Assembly (NCBI GenBank): GCA_016285355.1
Contig: JAEEQP010000043.1
Span: 1-33,584 of the forward strand
Reading direction: 5' to 3'
Origin: Bacteroidales bacterium
GTDB taxonomy: Bacteria; Bacteroidota; Bacteroidia; Bacteroidales; F082
Length of the DNA: 33,584 bases
A model generated the notes under the pieces. The model did no database searches and was not told the origin of the DNA. It worked only from the letters and a program-made list of their open reading frames with translations. Shown piece by piece: positions 1 to 6,945 of the stretch (positions are counted from its first letter, which is position 1; every line of letters starts with the position of its first letter). The translations under genes were made by a program, and so were the position numbers.

Positions 1-37
1 CCACGGCTTTCGGGGGAATTTTTTTACATTCCGATGA

Positions 38-67
38 CAAAGATACAAATATTTATCTAATTGACAA
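38..67 (-). promoter_or_regulatory. Bacteroidota promoter facing the left edge
   Basis: Minus-strand TATCTTTG (38-45) matches the -7 consensus TAnnTTTG. A TTG at 65-67 sits 19 nt upstream as the -33 element. It would drive a minus-strand gene that begins beyond the left edge. Confidence 0.55.
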
Positions 68-165
68 TCAATTTATTATATTATTTTGCTAATTTTACGA
101 CTGTCCCTAATTAAGTAGATGAGCAAAAATAGTTTACATATTTGACACGAGACTACGAGACTTTT

Positions 166-253
166 TGACTATGACCATTGACAATGACTATGACCGTTTC
201 CACGGGGATGCTGAAGTTTCAGCCTTTGGTTGAAGCGGTCATTGTCATAGTCA
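166..253. repeat. imperfect inverted repeat with internal direct repeat
   Basis: TGACTATGAC (166-175) is the exact reverse complement of GTCATAGTCA (244-253). The 11-mer TGACTATGACC occurs twice in direct orientation (166-176 and 185-195). A small hairpin, GCTGAA/TTCAGC (210-215/218-223), lies between the arms. Likely a degenerate palindromic intergenic element. Confidence 0.6.
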
Positions 254-317
254 CAAGTCATCGTCCCGAAGTCAAAAGATATTGCAGTTTAATTTTGAAC
301 AGTTACTTAGATGAAAA

Positions 318-370
318 AGAAATTGACCGTCTATGTCGTTCCCTTTGGAATCTATTGACGGTCAATTTCT
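318..370. repeat. perfect 14-bp inverted repeat
   Basis: AGAAATTGACCGTC (318-331) and GACGGTCAATTTCT (357-370) are perfect reverse complements around a 25-nt loop. There is no T-tract and no upstream gene, so a terminator role is unlikely. Confidence 0.75.
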
Positions 371-461
371 ATATATTTGTAATACTCATTTAATAGGAGA
401 ACGGGAATTCGCAAATTCGGTATAAAGAGGAACCACTTTTTTTGGTCTTTCAAAGCCTTTT

Positions 462-499
462 GGCAAGGTGTTGGCAAGGAGATGGCAAGGTGTAGGCAT
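462..499. repeat. 11-bp tandem repeat
   Basis: Units beginning GGCAAGG start at 462, 473 and 484, with a partial fourth unit at 495, giving an 11-bp period. About three and a third copies are present. The period and number are wrong for CRISPR; it may be a small variable-number repeat. Confidence 0.7.
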
Positions 500-658
500 A
501 CTCAAACAGCTTGCTTGACTATGCCAACAGTATGCCAAAAGCGAGAGAAGTGCGAAGGAAGAGCGAGGCAATCCCCTTCCAGGGGAGGATCGTAAATCCG
601 CCAGAAATGTGTCTCCCCGCAGGATAGGGTAAATCTTACAGCTGATAGATATAGGGGC

Positions 659-2263
659 CTACTCCTTCACCACCTTGTCCGAATAAGTCTTCCCGTCCTC
701 CAAGGTGACTTTCATCAGGTATTGCCCTGGCGCGAGGCCTTGCAGGTCCACGTTTTCCAATTTTTTGCTCTGTGTGCGCACCAAGCGTCCTTGCATGTCG
801 TAGAGCTCGACTTGCGCGGGCTTCACATCGGGCGAGTATTGCAGGTGGAGCCGGTCTTGGGCGGGGTTGGGATAGAAGAGGTAGGGACGGATGTAGGCTT
901 CCGCTTCGGGAGTGCCTACGACGCCATCGTCATGGATGAAATAACAGAAGAAATCGTGAGGTGGCTCTTCCTTGTTGGATCTCCCTCCGACGACGAAACC
1001 GTCTTTCGTCACGCCCGTCCGGCAATGGATATGATGGTATCCTCCGGTTGCAGAGTATGTCCCCAGGCAATACCGCTGCCAGATGATGTTCAGGTCGGTG
1101 TCCAGCTTCGCAATGCCAATCCATCCCACGTTGGTCGAATAATTCGCATTGGTGCGGTAGGCGAAATAGAGGTTGCCGTCGGCCGATTGCTCCAGGCCTA
1201 TGGGAAAGCCGTAGTACTGGACATGTGTATAGATGGGAGTTGACTCGAACTGGGCGTTCGCGAGGCAGGCATGGGTCGTCTTGTCGTACTTCATGATGCA
1301 GGCTCCGTTCCTAATTACGTTGTGCCGCTCGTATTGTCTGGCTTCAAGGAAAGACCCGTCGTCGAGCGGAAGGATGTCAAGCTGTATGTAGTTTTCCGTG
1401 TAGGACACGCTTGGATAAGGCGGATAGACATCCCCGTAGGATTCCTCCATCACTATGGTTTCCTGCTGGGCAAACAGGGAGTCAATCACATGATAATTGT
1501 AGCCGCCTCCCGAGGCGTTCATGTCAATGAGGGCATATTTCCTTGGGGAATCGTTGAAGACGGCCAAGGCATGGAACCTGGGAAAGTTGATGTGAAACAG
1601 GTGTGAAAAGCTCACCCTATCCCTCAGCGAGCCGTCGAGGCCGATGCGTGCGACGACGGGTGTGTCCCATCCTCCCTCCATCAGGTACATGAGCACGATG
1701 TTGTCGCCTTCCAGCATGATGGTGCAGAGCCTGTCGACAATGGCATTTTCCAGAGGGACGATGACGGCGTTGCCCAAGTCCTCGAAGTCCAGGTTGTCGT
1801 CGAAATGGCGGATGCGGAGGCTTGTCTCTGATGTTTTGTAGTTATAGACAAGGTAGGCGTAGATGTAGTCGTCGCCATTGGGATTCTGTGCCAGCAGGAC
1901 GCGTGAGCCGTCGTCATAATTATGGCCTTTGCCGTCATCCTGCGCCGAGGAGCGCGAAGAGGTTCCATCGAAGGCTTCGTCCTTGTCCACGAAGACGGAA
2001 TCGATGACGGTGTTGTCCTGGGGGGAGAACCTGTAGAACCAGTCGCCGATGTATTGGCTGCCGTCTTGTGATTTCAGGAAGAGGCGTGTCAGCAGCGTGT
2101 TGTCTCGCATCTCCAAGAAGGTGGGGAAGTTGAAGGCAACGCTCGTGTCTCCATCGGGTCCGGTGATGCACATGAAGAGCGAGTCGCGGGAGTAGTCCAT
2201 ATCACTGGCTTGGACATGGAATGCAGCAAGTGCAATTGCGATGATGAGAAGCAGTTTTTTCAT
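659..2263 (-). CDS. T9SS-secreted protein of unknown function with C-terminal sorting domain
   Basis: Predicted secreted protein of 534 residues. The N-terminus (MKKLLLIIAIALAAFHVQA) is a clear Sec signal peptide. About the last 75 residues (from YLFYPNPAQDRLHL to KVVKE) match the type A T9SS C-terminal sorting domain, with the usual YPNPA, YDMQGRLV and LAPGQYLMKV blocks. It should therefore cross the outer membrane by T9SS and be cleaved or attached at the surface. The middle shows no catalytic domain that I recognise; it resembles the long beta-rich bodies of other T9SS cargo. I chose the ATG at 2263 rather than one 12 codons upstream, because the -7 box at 2297-2304 puts the transcription start downstream of that ATG and because the signal peptide begins here. 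It stands alone. Confidence 0.85.
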   Translation of the reverse strand: MKKLLLIIAIALAAFHVQASDMDYSRDSLFMCITGPDGDTSVAFNFPTFLEMRDNTLLTRLFLKSQDGSQYIGDWFYRFSPQDNTVIDSVFVDKDEAFDGTSSRSSAQDDGKGHNYDDGSRVLLAQNPNGDDYIYAYLVYNYKTSETSLRIRHFDDNLDFEDLGNAVIVPLENAIVDRLCTIMLEGDNIVLMYLMEGGWDTPVVARIGLDGSLRDRVSFSHLFHINFPRFHALAVFNDSPRKYALIDMNASGGGYNYHVIDSLFAQQETIVMEESYGDVYPPYPSVSYTENYIQLDILPLDDGSFLEARQYERHNVIRNGACIMKYDKTTHACLANAQFESTPIYTHVQYYGFPIGLEQSADGNLYFAYRTNANYSTNVGWIGIAKLDTDLNIIWQRYCLGTYSATGGYHHIHCRTGVTKDGFVVGGRSNKEEPPHDFFCYFIHDDGVVGTPEAEAYIRPYLFYPNPAQDRLHLQYSPDVKPAQVELYDMQGRLVRTQSKKLENVDLQGLAPGQYLMKVTLEDGKTYSDKVVKE

Positions 2264-2296
2264 GACGGACGCGGTTTTATTGAATACTATTATGGG

Positions 2297-2304
2297 CAAA
2301 AATA
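2297..2304 (-). promoter_or_regulatory. promoter of the T9SS protein gene
   Basis: Minus-strand TATTTTTG fits TAnnTTTG and ends 33 nt before the chosen ATG. No good -33 element is visible. Confidence 0.6.
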
Positions 2305-2360
2305 CAATTAATGTGGTTCAAGAACTGATTTTCTGTTATTATTAGGAAATGCTCTTTGGT

Positions 2361-2525
2361 TTAAGAGTGTTCCAAACGAAAGAAACAGGTTCTCTGTTGG
2401 ATTACTTCAATAGGTTTTCCATCTTCTCTTTTCTTCTTTTCCGTTCTGGTCACACCATTGGAGTAGCACAATGCTCCCAAAAGGAACAAACAGAGCATCA
2501 GAACCAATGTTGTTGCATTATCCAT
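2361..2525 (-). CDS. small secreted or membrane-anchored protein (54 aa)
   Basis: A short minus-strand reading frame runs from ATG at 2525 to TAA at 2361-2363. It encodes 54 residues beginning MDNATTLVLMLCLFLLGALC, one strong hydrophobic segment (about residues 6-22). A basic stretch (RTEKKKRE, about residues 27-34) and a short tail with one Cys follow. That layout suits a single-pass membrane or signal-peptide-bearing small protein. A TACTTTTG promoter with a TTG 20 nt upstream lies 25 nt before the ATG, which strongly favours a real gene over a chance ORF. It stands between two independently transcribed genes. I do not recognise the family, and function is unknown. Confidence 0.6.
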   Translation of the reverse strand: MDNATTLVLMLCLFLLGALCYSNGVTRTEKKKREDGKPIEVIQQRTCFFRLEHS

Positions 2526-2550
2526 CGCTTTACAAATTTAGATGACGATG

Positions 2551-2581
2551 CAAAAGTAGTATGCCCCTAATACTTTGTCAA
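2551..2581 (-). promoter_or_regulatory. promoter of the 54-aa small protein
   Basis: Minus-strand TACTTTTG (2551-2558) with TTG at 2579-2581, a 20-nt spacer, which is ideal Bacteroidota -33/-7 spacing. The ATG follows 25 nt after the box. Confidence 0.65.
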
Positions 2582-2630
2582 GAAAAACTATGTTCGGATT
2601 TGTTCGGGTTTTTGATTAACGTCTTGCCAA

Positions 2631-3467
2631 TCAAATGGATACAGACTCGTTGGCGATGGCCTGCAAGGTGATGGAGATGGCATTTTCGCTGCCAAAAACC
2701 CTCCTCAGCTTGCTGTTGCGCTCGTTGACGGTGTTGTAGGCACGCTGCATCAAGGCCGAAACGTCGGCATCGGAAAGGCCAAGCAGATAGAGGCAGCAAT
2801 AGTCGAGGTCACCTTGGGTGAGGGCGGGATAGGCTTTGGCCAAGCGGATGGTGAACTGGTTAAAGTGGCGGTTGGCGGCTTCACGCAAGGCCACGAGGTC
2901 GTCTTTGCCCAAGGCATAGTCCTTATAATTCATGCAGTCCATTTGCGCCTTAAACTGTCCTTCGTTCACCCGCTCCATGATGAGATGGCAGATGGGTTCG
3001 TCGTTGAACGATAGGGCTTGTGCCTCTTGCTTCGGGTTCATGCTGTCCGTTTGCTGTCTGATTTGGTCTTTCAGCTCGCGCAGCTCCTCATTGCTCCGCT
3101 TCAGGCGGTTGGAAAGGGCGGATTGCTGAATCCTGTGCGTTCGCTCGGCTGCCAAGGCTTCCTCTCGTTGCTGGATGAGTTCCTGTTCATGCTGTCTTCC
3201 CGCTTCTTCCAAGGCTCTTTTCGCTTCCTCTTGTTGTTTTCTCAGCAGTTTCCTGCTTCTCAGTTTCGTCAAGACCAAGAGGCCCAATGCAATTGCAACA
3301 GCAATAGGAATAGTGATTTCAATGGTTCTTTTGATTGATTTTGTTCGCGTTTCCTCAGCTTGTTTTTCCTGCTTTTTGTTCTTGTAATTTTGGAACAAGT
3401 ATTCAAGCTTTGAAACCAAGGCTTTATTCTCTCCCTCCGATTTTTTATGTTCGGATAAGAAGCGCAT
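2631..3467 (-). CDS. C-terminal half of TPR/TM/HTH regulator (after in-frame stop)
   Basis: This frame encodes the transmembrane, coiled-coil and DNA-binding part of a regulator whose TPR half lies at 3480-4520. It has a transmembrane segment at about residues 51-65 (TIPIAVAIALGLLVL), a charged coiled coil to about 145, and a C-terminal LuxR-like helix-turn-helix (LTQGDLDYCCLYLLGLSDAD, then VNERNSKLRRVFG). Such TPR-lipoprotein/TM/HTH proteins are common in Bacteroidales and are presumed one-component regulators. It is in exactly the same frame as the upstream half: after TAA at 3480-3482 come codons for S-Y-A-Y and then this ATG. Alone, it would need re-initiation. It would then lack the sensor but keep the membrane and DNA-binding parts. 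Confidence 0.7.
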   Translation of the reverse strand: MRFLSEHKKSEGENKALVSKLEYLFQNYKNKKQEKQAEETRTKSIKRTIEITIPIAVAIALGLLVLTKLRSRKLLRKQQEEAKRALEEAGRQHEQELIQQREEALAAERTHRIQQSALSNRLKRSNEELRELKDQIRQQTDSMNPKQEAQALSFNDEPICHLIMERVNEGQFKAQMDCMNYKDYALGKDDLVALREAANRHFNQFTIRLAKAYPALTQGDLDYCCLYLLGLSDADVSALMQRAYNTVNERNSKLRRVFGSENAISITLQAIANESVSI

Positions 3468-3479
3468 ATAGGCATAGGA

Positions 3480-4520
3480 TTACTCTCTATCCCCTATGCT
3501 GTCGAATATAATACTCAAATACTCCGAAGCACGAGTTTGAGAAATCACATTTGCATCGTTCTCAAAAACAGGTGTTAAATATAATAAGGCGGAATCGTAG
3601 ATGCCTTCTTCGGAGAAAATGGCTCCAATGGTCAGGAAACGAGCTAATCTTTCTTCCTCATTCTTTGATTGTAATAGAATTTGCCTTAATGAACAAATTG
3701 ATTGTTCATATCCCAAGCCAATTTGATAGTCGTTCAATGCTATTGCAGAAACAATGTCTCTATAAATACTTGTATTTGTGTCTGCTATTCCTTCAATAGC
3801 TTGGCGATAATAGTTTCTTGCTTTCCCCTTTTCTCCCTTCTTTTGGTATTGTTTTCCAATATGAAAAAGAGTATTGGGAATCTCATTATTTAAAGAAGGT
3901 TCTTTTTGGCAATATGCCAAAGCCTTTTCCCCACAAGCTATGGCAGGATCCATCATAAACTGTGCCGAGAAAAGTTCCATAAGCCGGTTGTAAGTATAGG
4001 CCATAAACCGGGCCCAGTGTTCTGTCAATTCATCCTTTTCGAAATGCCCTTCCATCACCTCCAAAGCCTTCAGGTATTCCTTGCAGGCTTCCACAACGCT
4101 GTCGCGCTCGTAGTATCCCACACCATTAATATAATGGGCGCGGGCATCCAGAAACGCGATGGTAGAGATGTTGCGCGCAACGCCTTTGCAAAGGCACAAC
4201 GAATCGAAATAACGCACTGCCTGCTGCAAAGCCGGGCGGTTGCTTTGGCCGTAATCGTTCTTATACAGCAGCTCCGAAATCAGCAGCTGGCAGTAATGCC
4301 CATTCAACTCATCGAGGCTGTCGGCCTCAGAACTTGCCGCAAACTGCTTCAGCACAGCCAAGGCGCTTTCGGGCTGGCGCCACATCAGGCTGTCGATGGC
4401 GGATAACTCTGGATTTGGCCCTTTTTCGTTTCGCCCACGTTCAGCGACCTCAGCCGATGGATTGCAGGCGGCTAAGGCCATCAATACCCAAAGAAATCCT
4501 ATGGTCAGCATTTGCTTCAT
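3480..4520 (-). pseudogene. N-terminal TPR half of regulator, ended by in-frame TAA
   Basis: The 346-residue product starts with a lipoprotein signal (LVLMALAAC, lipobox Cys at about residue 19) followed by TPR-like helices. The opening DSLMWRQPESALAVL is typical of Bacteroidales TPR regulators. Translation ends ...SIGDRE at TAA 3480-3482, but the same frame continues without shift into the TM and HTH half at 2631-3467. An intact protein would have about 629 residues. I read this as a nonsense mutation, or a sequencing error, in a once-intact gene. The start at 4520 (MKQML) was chosen because the promoter box at 4525-4532 lies between it and the more upstream ATG. The leader is then almost absent; the ATG three codons later is an alternative. 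Confidence 0.7.
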
Positions 4521-4524
4521 GGCG

Positions 4525-4557
4525 CAAAGGTATACAAAAAAACCCCGCCACAGCAAA
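4525..4557 (-). promoter_or_regulatory. promoter of the TPR regulator
   Basis: Minus-strand TACCTTTG (4525-4532) with TTTG at 4554-4557, spacer 21 nt. Only 4 nt separate the box from the ATG at 4520, so the transcript may be leaderless. The -33 TTTG lies inside the loop of the upstream gene's terminator hairpin. Confidence 0.7.
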
Positions 4558-4574
4558 CGTGCAGCGGGGAAAAA
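4534..4574 (-). terminator. rho-independent terminator after the EF-G2 gene
   Basis: On the minus strand, CCCCGC (4563-4568) pairs with GCGGGG (4543-4548) around a loop containing GTTTG, followed by a T-run at 4534-4542. It lies just past the TAA at 4611-4613 and overlaps the promoter of the next gene. Confidence 0.85.
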
Positions 4575-4610
4575 ATGCAATACTTATGAAAAAATACTCT
4601 TGTTCTGTTT

Positions 4611-4883
4611 TTATTCTTCTTCCTTCTGGCTCTCTTCGTACTCCTTGAGGAGGCGGTTCTGAACGTCGGTGGGCACTTGCTGGTATTCAGCATACTTCAT
4701 GGTGAAGGTGCCACGGCCAGAGGTCAGCGAGCTCAGTGAGGTTGAATAACGATCCATCTCGGCCAACGGAACCTTGGCGTGGATGGTCTGGTAGTTGTGG
4801 TCGCTGTCCATGCCCATGACGATGGCGCGACGGCCTTGCAGGTCGGTCATCACGGCACCCATGAGGTCGGCGGGCATGCGCAC
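4611..4883 (-). pseudogene. C-terminal fragment of EF-G2 (domain V), after in-frame stop
   Basis: This continues the EF-G2 reading frame past TAA 4902-4904. The open frame resumes at 4901 with P-I-Y-D-L-D-V-R and runs to TAA at 4611-4613 (96 residues). The marked start is a GTG codon at 4883. The content is EF-G domain V: MPADLMGAVMTDLQGRRA corresponds to the usual TPEEYMGDVIGDLNRRRG, and the rest is the anticodon-mimic-side C-terminus, ending in an acidic EEE tail. It is very unlikely to be an independent protein. A terminator follows directly. Confidence 0.75.
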
Positions 4884-4901
4884 GTCGAGGTCGTAGATGG
4901 G

Positions 4902-6746
4902 TTACATGATCTTCGGGCCAGCGTTCTTAAAGGCGGCGCTGAAGGCCATACGACCAGCGATCTTAAAGGCCATTTCGTTGGAGTCGACCGGGTGCATCTT
5001 ACCGTCGTAGATGTAGACGATGATGTCGCGGGCGTAGGAACCCGTCAGCGGGCCTTGCTCAAGACGTTCGTTCACACCCTTCAGGATGGCGGGCATGAAG
5101 CGGGCATCGATGGCACCACCGACAACGCAGTTGGCGAAGATGAGCTTACCGCCCCAAGGCAGTTCGTACTCTTGCTTGTCGCGCACCTGCAGTTCGCTCG
5201 GGTCGGTATAACCCTCGAAATAAGGAGCCAGCTGCATGTGCACCTCACCAAACTGACCGCTACCACCGGATTGTTTCTTGTGACGGTAGCTGGCGCTTGC
5301 GCTCTTGGTGATGGTCTCACGGTACGGGATCTTCGGCGAAGCCGTCTCGATGGCAATCTTATAGACGTTGTCGAAGTACCATTTCAGGGTGTTGAAGTGA
5401 TATTCGCCCTGGCATTGCAGGATGTTCTGGCGCAGCTCGCGCGACATGCCGGCGATGACGGTCGGGTCGGTCTTGTGGATGTCGTTGAGGATGCTGCCCA
5501 GCTTTTCGTCTTCTTGTGAGTTGACGGCCTTGACGGCAATCGAGAAGATCGGGGTCGGGAACGGAATCTCTGGGAAGGTGGCTTCAGCAACCTTGGCGTC
5601 GACGAGCGAGTCACCGATGCGGCCGTCCTTCAACTTGATGGTGCAGATGATATCACCAGCGTTGACTTTCTCTACCTCTTCACGGTTCTTGCCACGGAAA
5701 GCGAGCAACTGTGAGAGACGCTCCTTGTTGCCCGTGCGTGGGTTGATGAGGTCTTGGCTCTTCACGACGGTGCCGCCATAGACGCGCATCCAAGCCACGT
5801 CACCGAGGTTCTGTTCGGTAGTGACCTTGAAGATGAACAGGGCGGTCGGGTCGTCGACGCTGTTGTGGAACTCTTGGCCGTTGTTGGCTTTGATAGCAGG
5901 CATGTCGGCAGGCGACGGGCAGGCGTTGATGAGGAACTCCATCAGACGGGTGACACCCACGCCACGCTTGGCAGCGCCGCAGAGCACGGGGAACATCTCA
6001 CGGTTGACGATACCCAGGTGGATACCGCGTTCCATGTCTTCCTCGCTCAGAGTCATCTCTTCGAAGAACTTCTCCATCAGAGCCTCTTCACCTTCGGCGG
6101 CGTGCTCAATGAGGTTGTTGTGCATCTCTTCGGCCTTGGCCATTTCGGCAGCGGGAATGTCCTGAATCTCAGGGGCACCGTTGCCATTCTTGAAGACCAA
6201 CATCTTCATCATGATCAAATCGATGACGGCGTTGAAGTCTTCACCTGTATTGACAGGATATTGGATAGGCGTAACCTTATCGCCGAAGTATTCTTTCAGT
6301 TCACGGACTGTGTTGTCGAAGTTGGCGTTGCTGTGGTCGAGTTGGTTCATGAAGAACACAACAGGCTTGTTGGTGTTGGCAGCATGGCGCCAGGCGTTTT
6401 CGGTGGTAGCTTCCACACCCGATTGGGCGTTCACAGTGCAGACAGCGATGTCGGCAGCGGTAAGGCAGCTGACAATATCGCCTGAGAAATCACTGAAACC
6501 AGGGGTATCCAGGATGTTGATTTTCTTGTCGTTGTAAATCGTGTACATCATGGAGGCGTTCACCGAAATCTGACGTTCCATCTCGATGGGACGGTAGTCG
6601 GAAACAGTGTTCTTCTCTTCGGTGCTACCTTTTCTGTTGATGAGCTTGCCTTCATAAAGCATGTTTTCGGCAAGGATGGTCTTACCCGACTTAGCTGCGC
6701 CGATGAGGGCAACATTACGGATGTCTTTTGTTTGGAATTCCTTCAT
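4902..6746 (-). CDS. EF-G2-like elongation factor paralog, C-terminally truncated by in-frame TAA
   Basis: The 614-residue product covers EF-G domains I-IV. With the fragment behind the stop it would be about 711 residues, normal for EF-G. The G domain is atypical: the P-loop is GAAKSGKT (16-23); switch II reads DTPGF (80-84), with Phe where GTP-hydrolysing EF-G has the catalytic His (DTPGH); and the base-recognition motif is NQLD (134-137) rather than NKxD. These changes match the EF-G2 class of gut Bacteroides, known from published work as a GTPase-deficient paralog used during carbon limitation. The frame stops at TAA 4902-4904, exactly where EF-G has the conserved Glu of the LEPI motif (here IM-stop-PIYD), so one G-to-T change from GAA explains it. 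It has its own promoter (6807-6814) and terminator. Confidence 0.85.
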   Translation of the reverse strand: MKEFQTKDIRNVALIGAAKSGKTILAENMLYEGKLINRKGSTEEKNTVSDYRPIEMERQISVNASMMYTIYNDKKINILDTPGFSDFSGDIVSCLTAADIAVCTVNAQSGVEATTENAWRHAANTNKPVVFFMNQLDHSNANFDNTVRELKEYFGDKVTPIQYPVNTGEDFNAVIDLIMMKMLVFKNGNGAPEIQDIPAAEMAKAEEMHNNLIEHAAEGEEALMEKFFEEMTLSEEDMERGIHLGIVNREMFPVLCGAAKRGVGVTRLMEFLINACPSPADMPAIKANNGQEFHNSVDDPTALFIFKVTTEQNLGDVAWMRVYGGTVVKSQDLINPRTGNKERLSQLLAFRGKNREEVEKVNAGDIICTIKLKDGRIGDSLVDAKVAEATFPEIPFPTPIFSIAVKAVNSQEDEKLGSILNDIHKTDPTVIAGMSRELRQNILQCQGEYHFNTLKWYFDNVYKIAIETASPKIPYRETITKSASASYRHKKQSGGSGQFGEVHMQLAPYFEGYTDPSELQVRDKQEYELPWGGKLIFANCVVGGAIDARFMPAILKGVNERLEQGPLTGSYARDIIVYIYDGKMHPVDSNEMAFKIAGRMAFSAAFKNAGPKIM

Positions 6747-6806
6747 TTTTATCTAACTAGCTAATTATTAAATATTTAATTCTCGCGAAAATAACTATAG
6801 TGGGCG

Positions 6807-6814
6807 CAAAGGTA
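6807..6814 (-). promoter_or_regulatory. promoter of the EF-G2 gene
   Basis: Minus-strand TACCTTTG, 60 nt before the ATG at 6746. A possible -33 ATTG (6837-6840) lies 22 nt upstream. The roughly 55-nt leader is the longest here and could hold regulation. Confidence 0.6.
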
Positions 6815-6860
6815 CAAAATAAATTGATACCTTAAGCAATAATGCTACAAATTAATGAGG

Positions 6861-6944
6861 AATGATGAATGCGGAATGCGGAATGGAGACGAGTTTATAC
6901 ATCGCTTCGCGTCATTCAGTATTCCTAATTCAGCATTCAGCATT
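6861..6944. repeat. imperfect 24-bp inverted repeat between PfkB and EF-G2 genes
   Basis: The left arm (6861-6884, AATGATGAATGCGG...) and right arm (6921-6944, ending CAGCATTCAGCATT) pair at 20 of 24 positions, with short ATTC/GAAT iterations. The right arm ends 1 nt from the PfkB stop codon. It resembles dispersed palindromic repeats common in Bacteroidota genomes. Confidence 0.7.
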
Positions 6945-6945
6945 T

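Larger units (their letters stand above)
1..658. other. gene-free region with repeats
   Basis: I see no credible gene here. The two possible short ORFs (178-393 plus, 386-571 minus) are made largely of repeat sequence and lack a signal peptide, domain or well-placed promoter. The region is AT-rich on the left. It contains an outward-facing promoter (38-45), direct and inverted repeats (166-253), a perfect 14-bp inverted repeat (318-331/357-370), an 11-bp tandem repeat (462-499) and a small palindrome (572-586). Confidence 0.7.

Noticed and set aside
178..393. Plus-strand 71-residue ORF
   Set aside because: Begins with MTMTMT made from the direct repeats at 166-195 and crosses the 14-bp inverted repeat; no promoter, signal or domain.
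462..499. CRISPR-like tandem array
   Set aside because: Period is 11 bp with no spacers, and no cas genes are present.
386..571. Minus-strand 61-residue ORF
   Set aside because: Consists mostly of the 11-bp tandem repeat and adjacent palindromes; no promoter box at the right distance.
2349..2570. Plus-strand 73-residue ORF
   Set aside because: Antisense to the better supported 54-residue gene with promoter; no signal or domain.
3480..4904. General reassignment of TAA to a sense codon
   Set aside because: TAA is used as the normal end of EF-G2 domain V (4611), the PfkB kinase (6946), the dehydratase (17230) and others, with intergenic signals directly after.
4779..5519. Plus-strand 246-residue ORF antisense to EF-G2
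   Set aside because: Shadow of the EF-G2 coding sequence; His/Val/Asp-rich composition typical of antisense frames.
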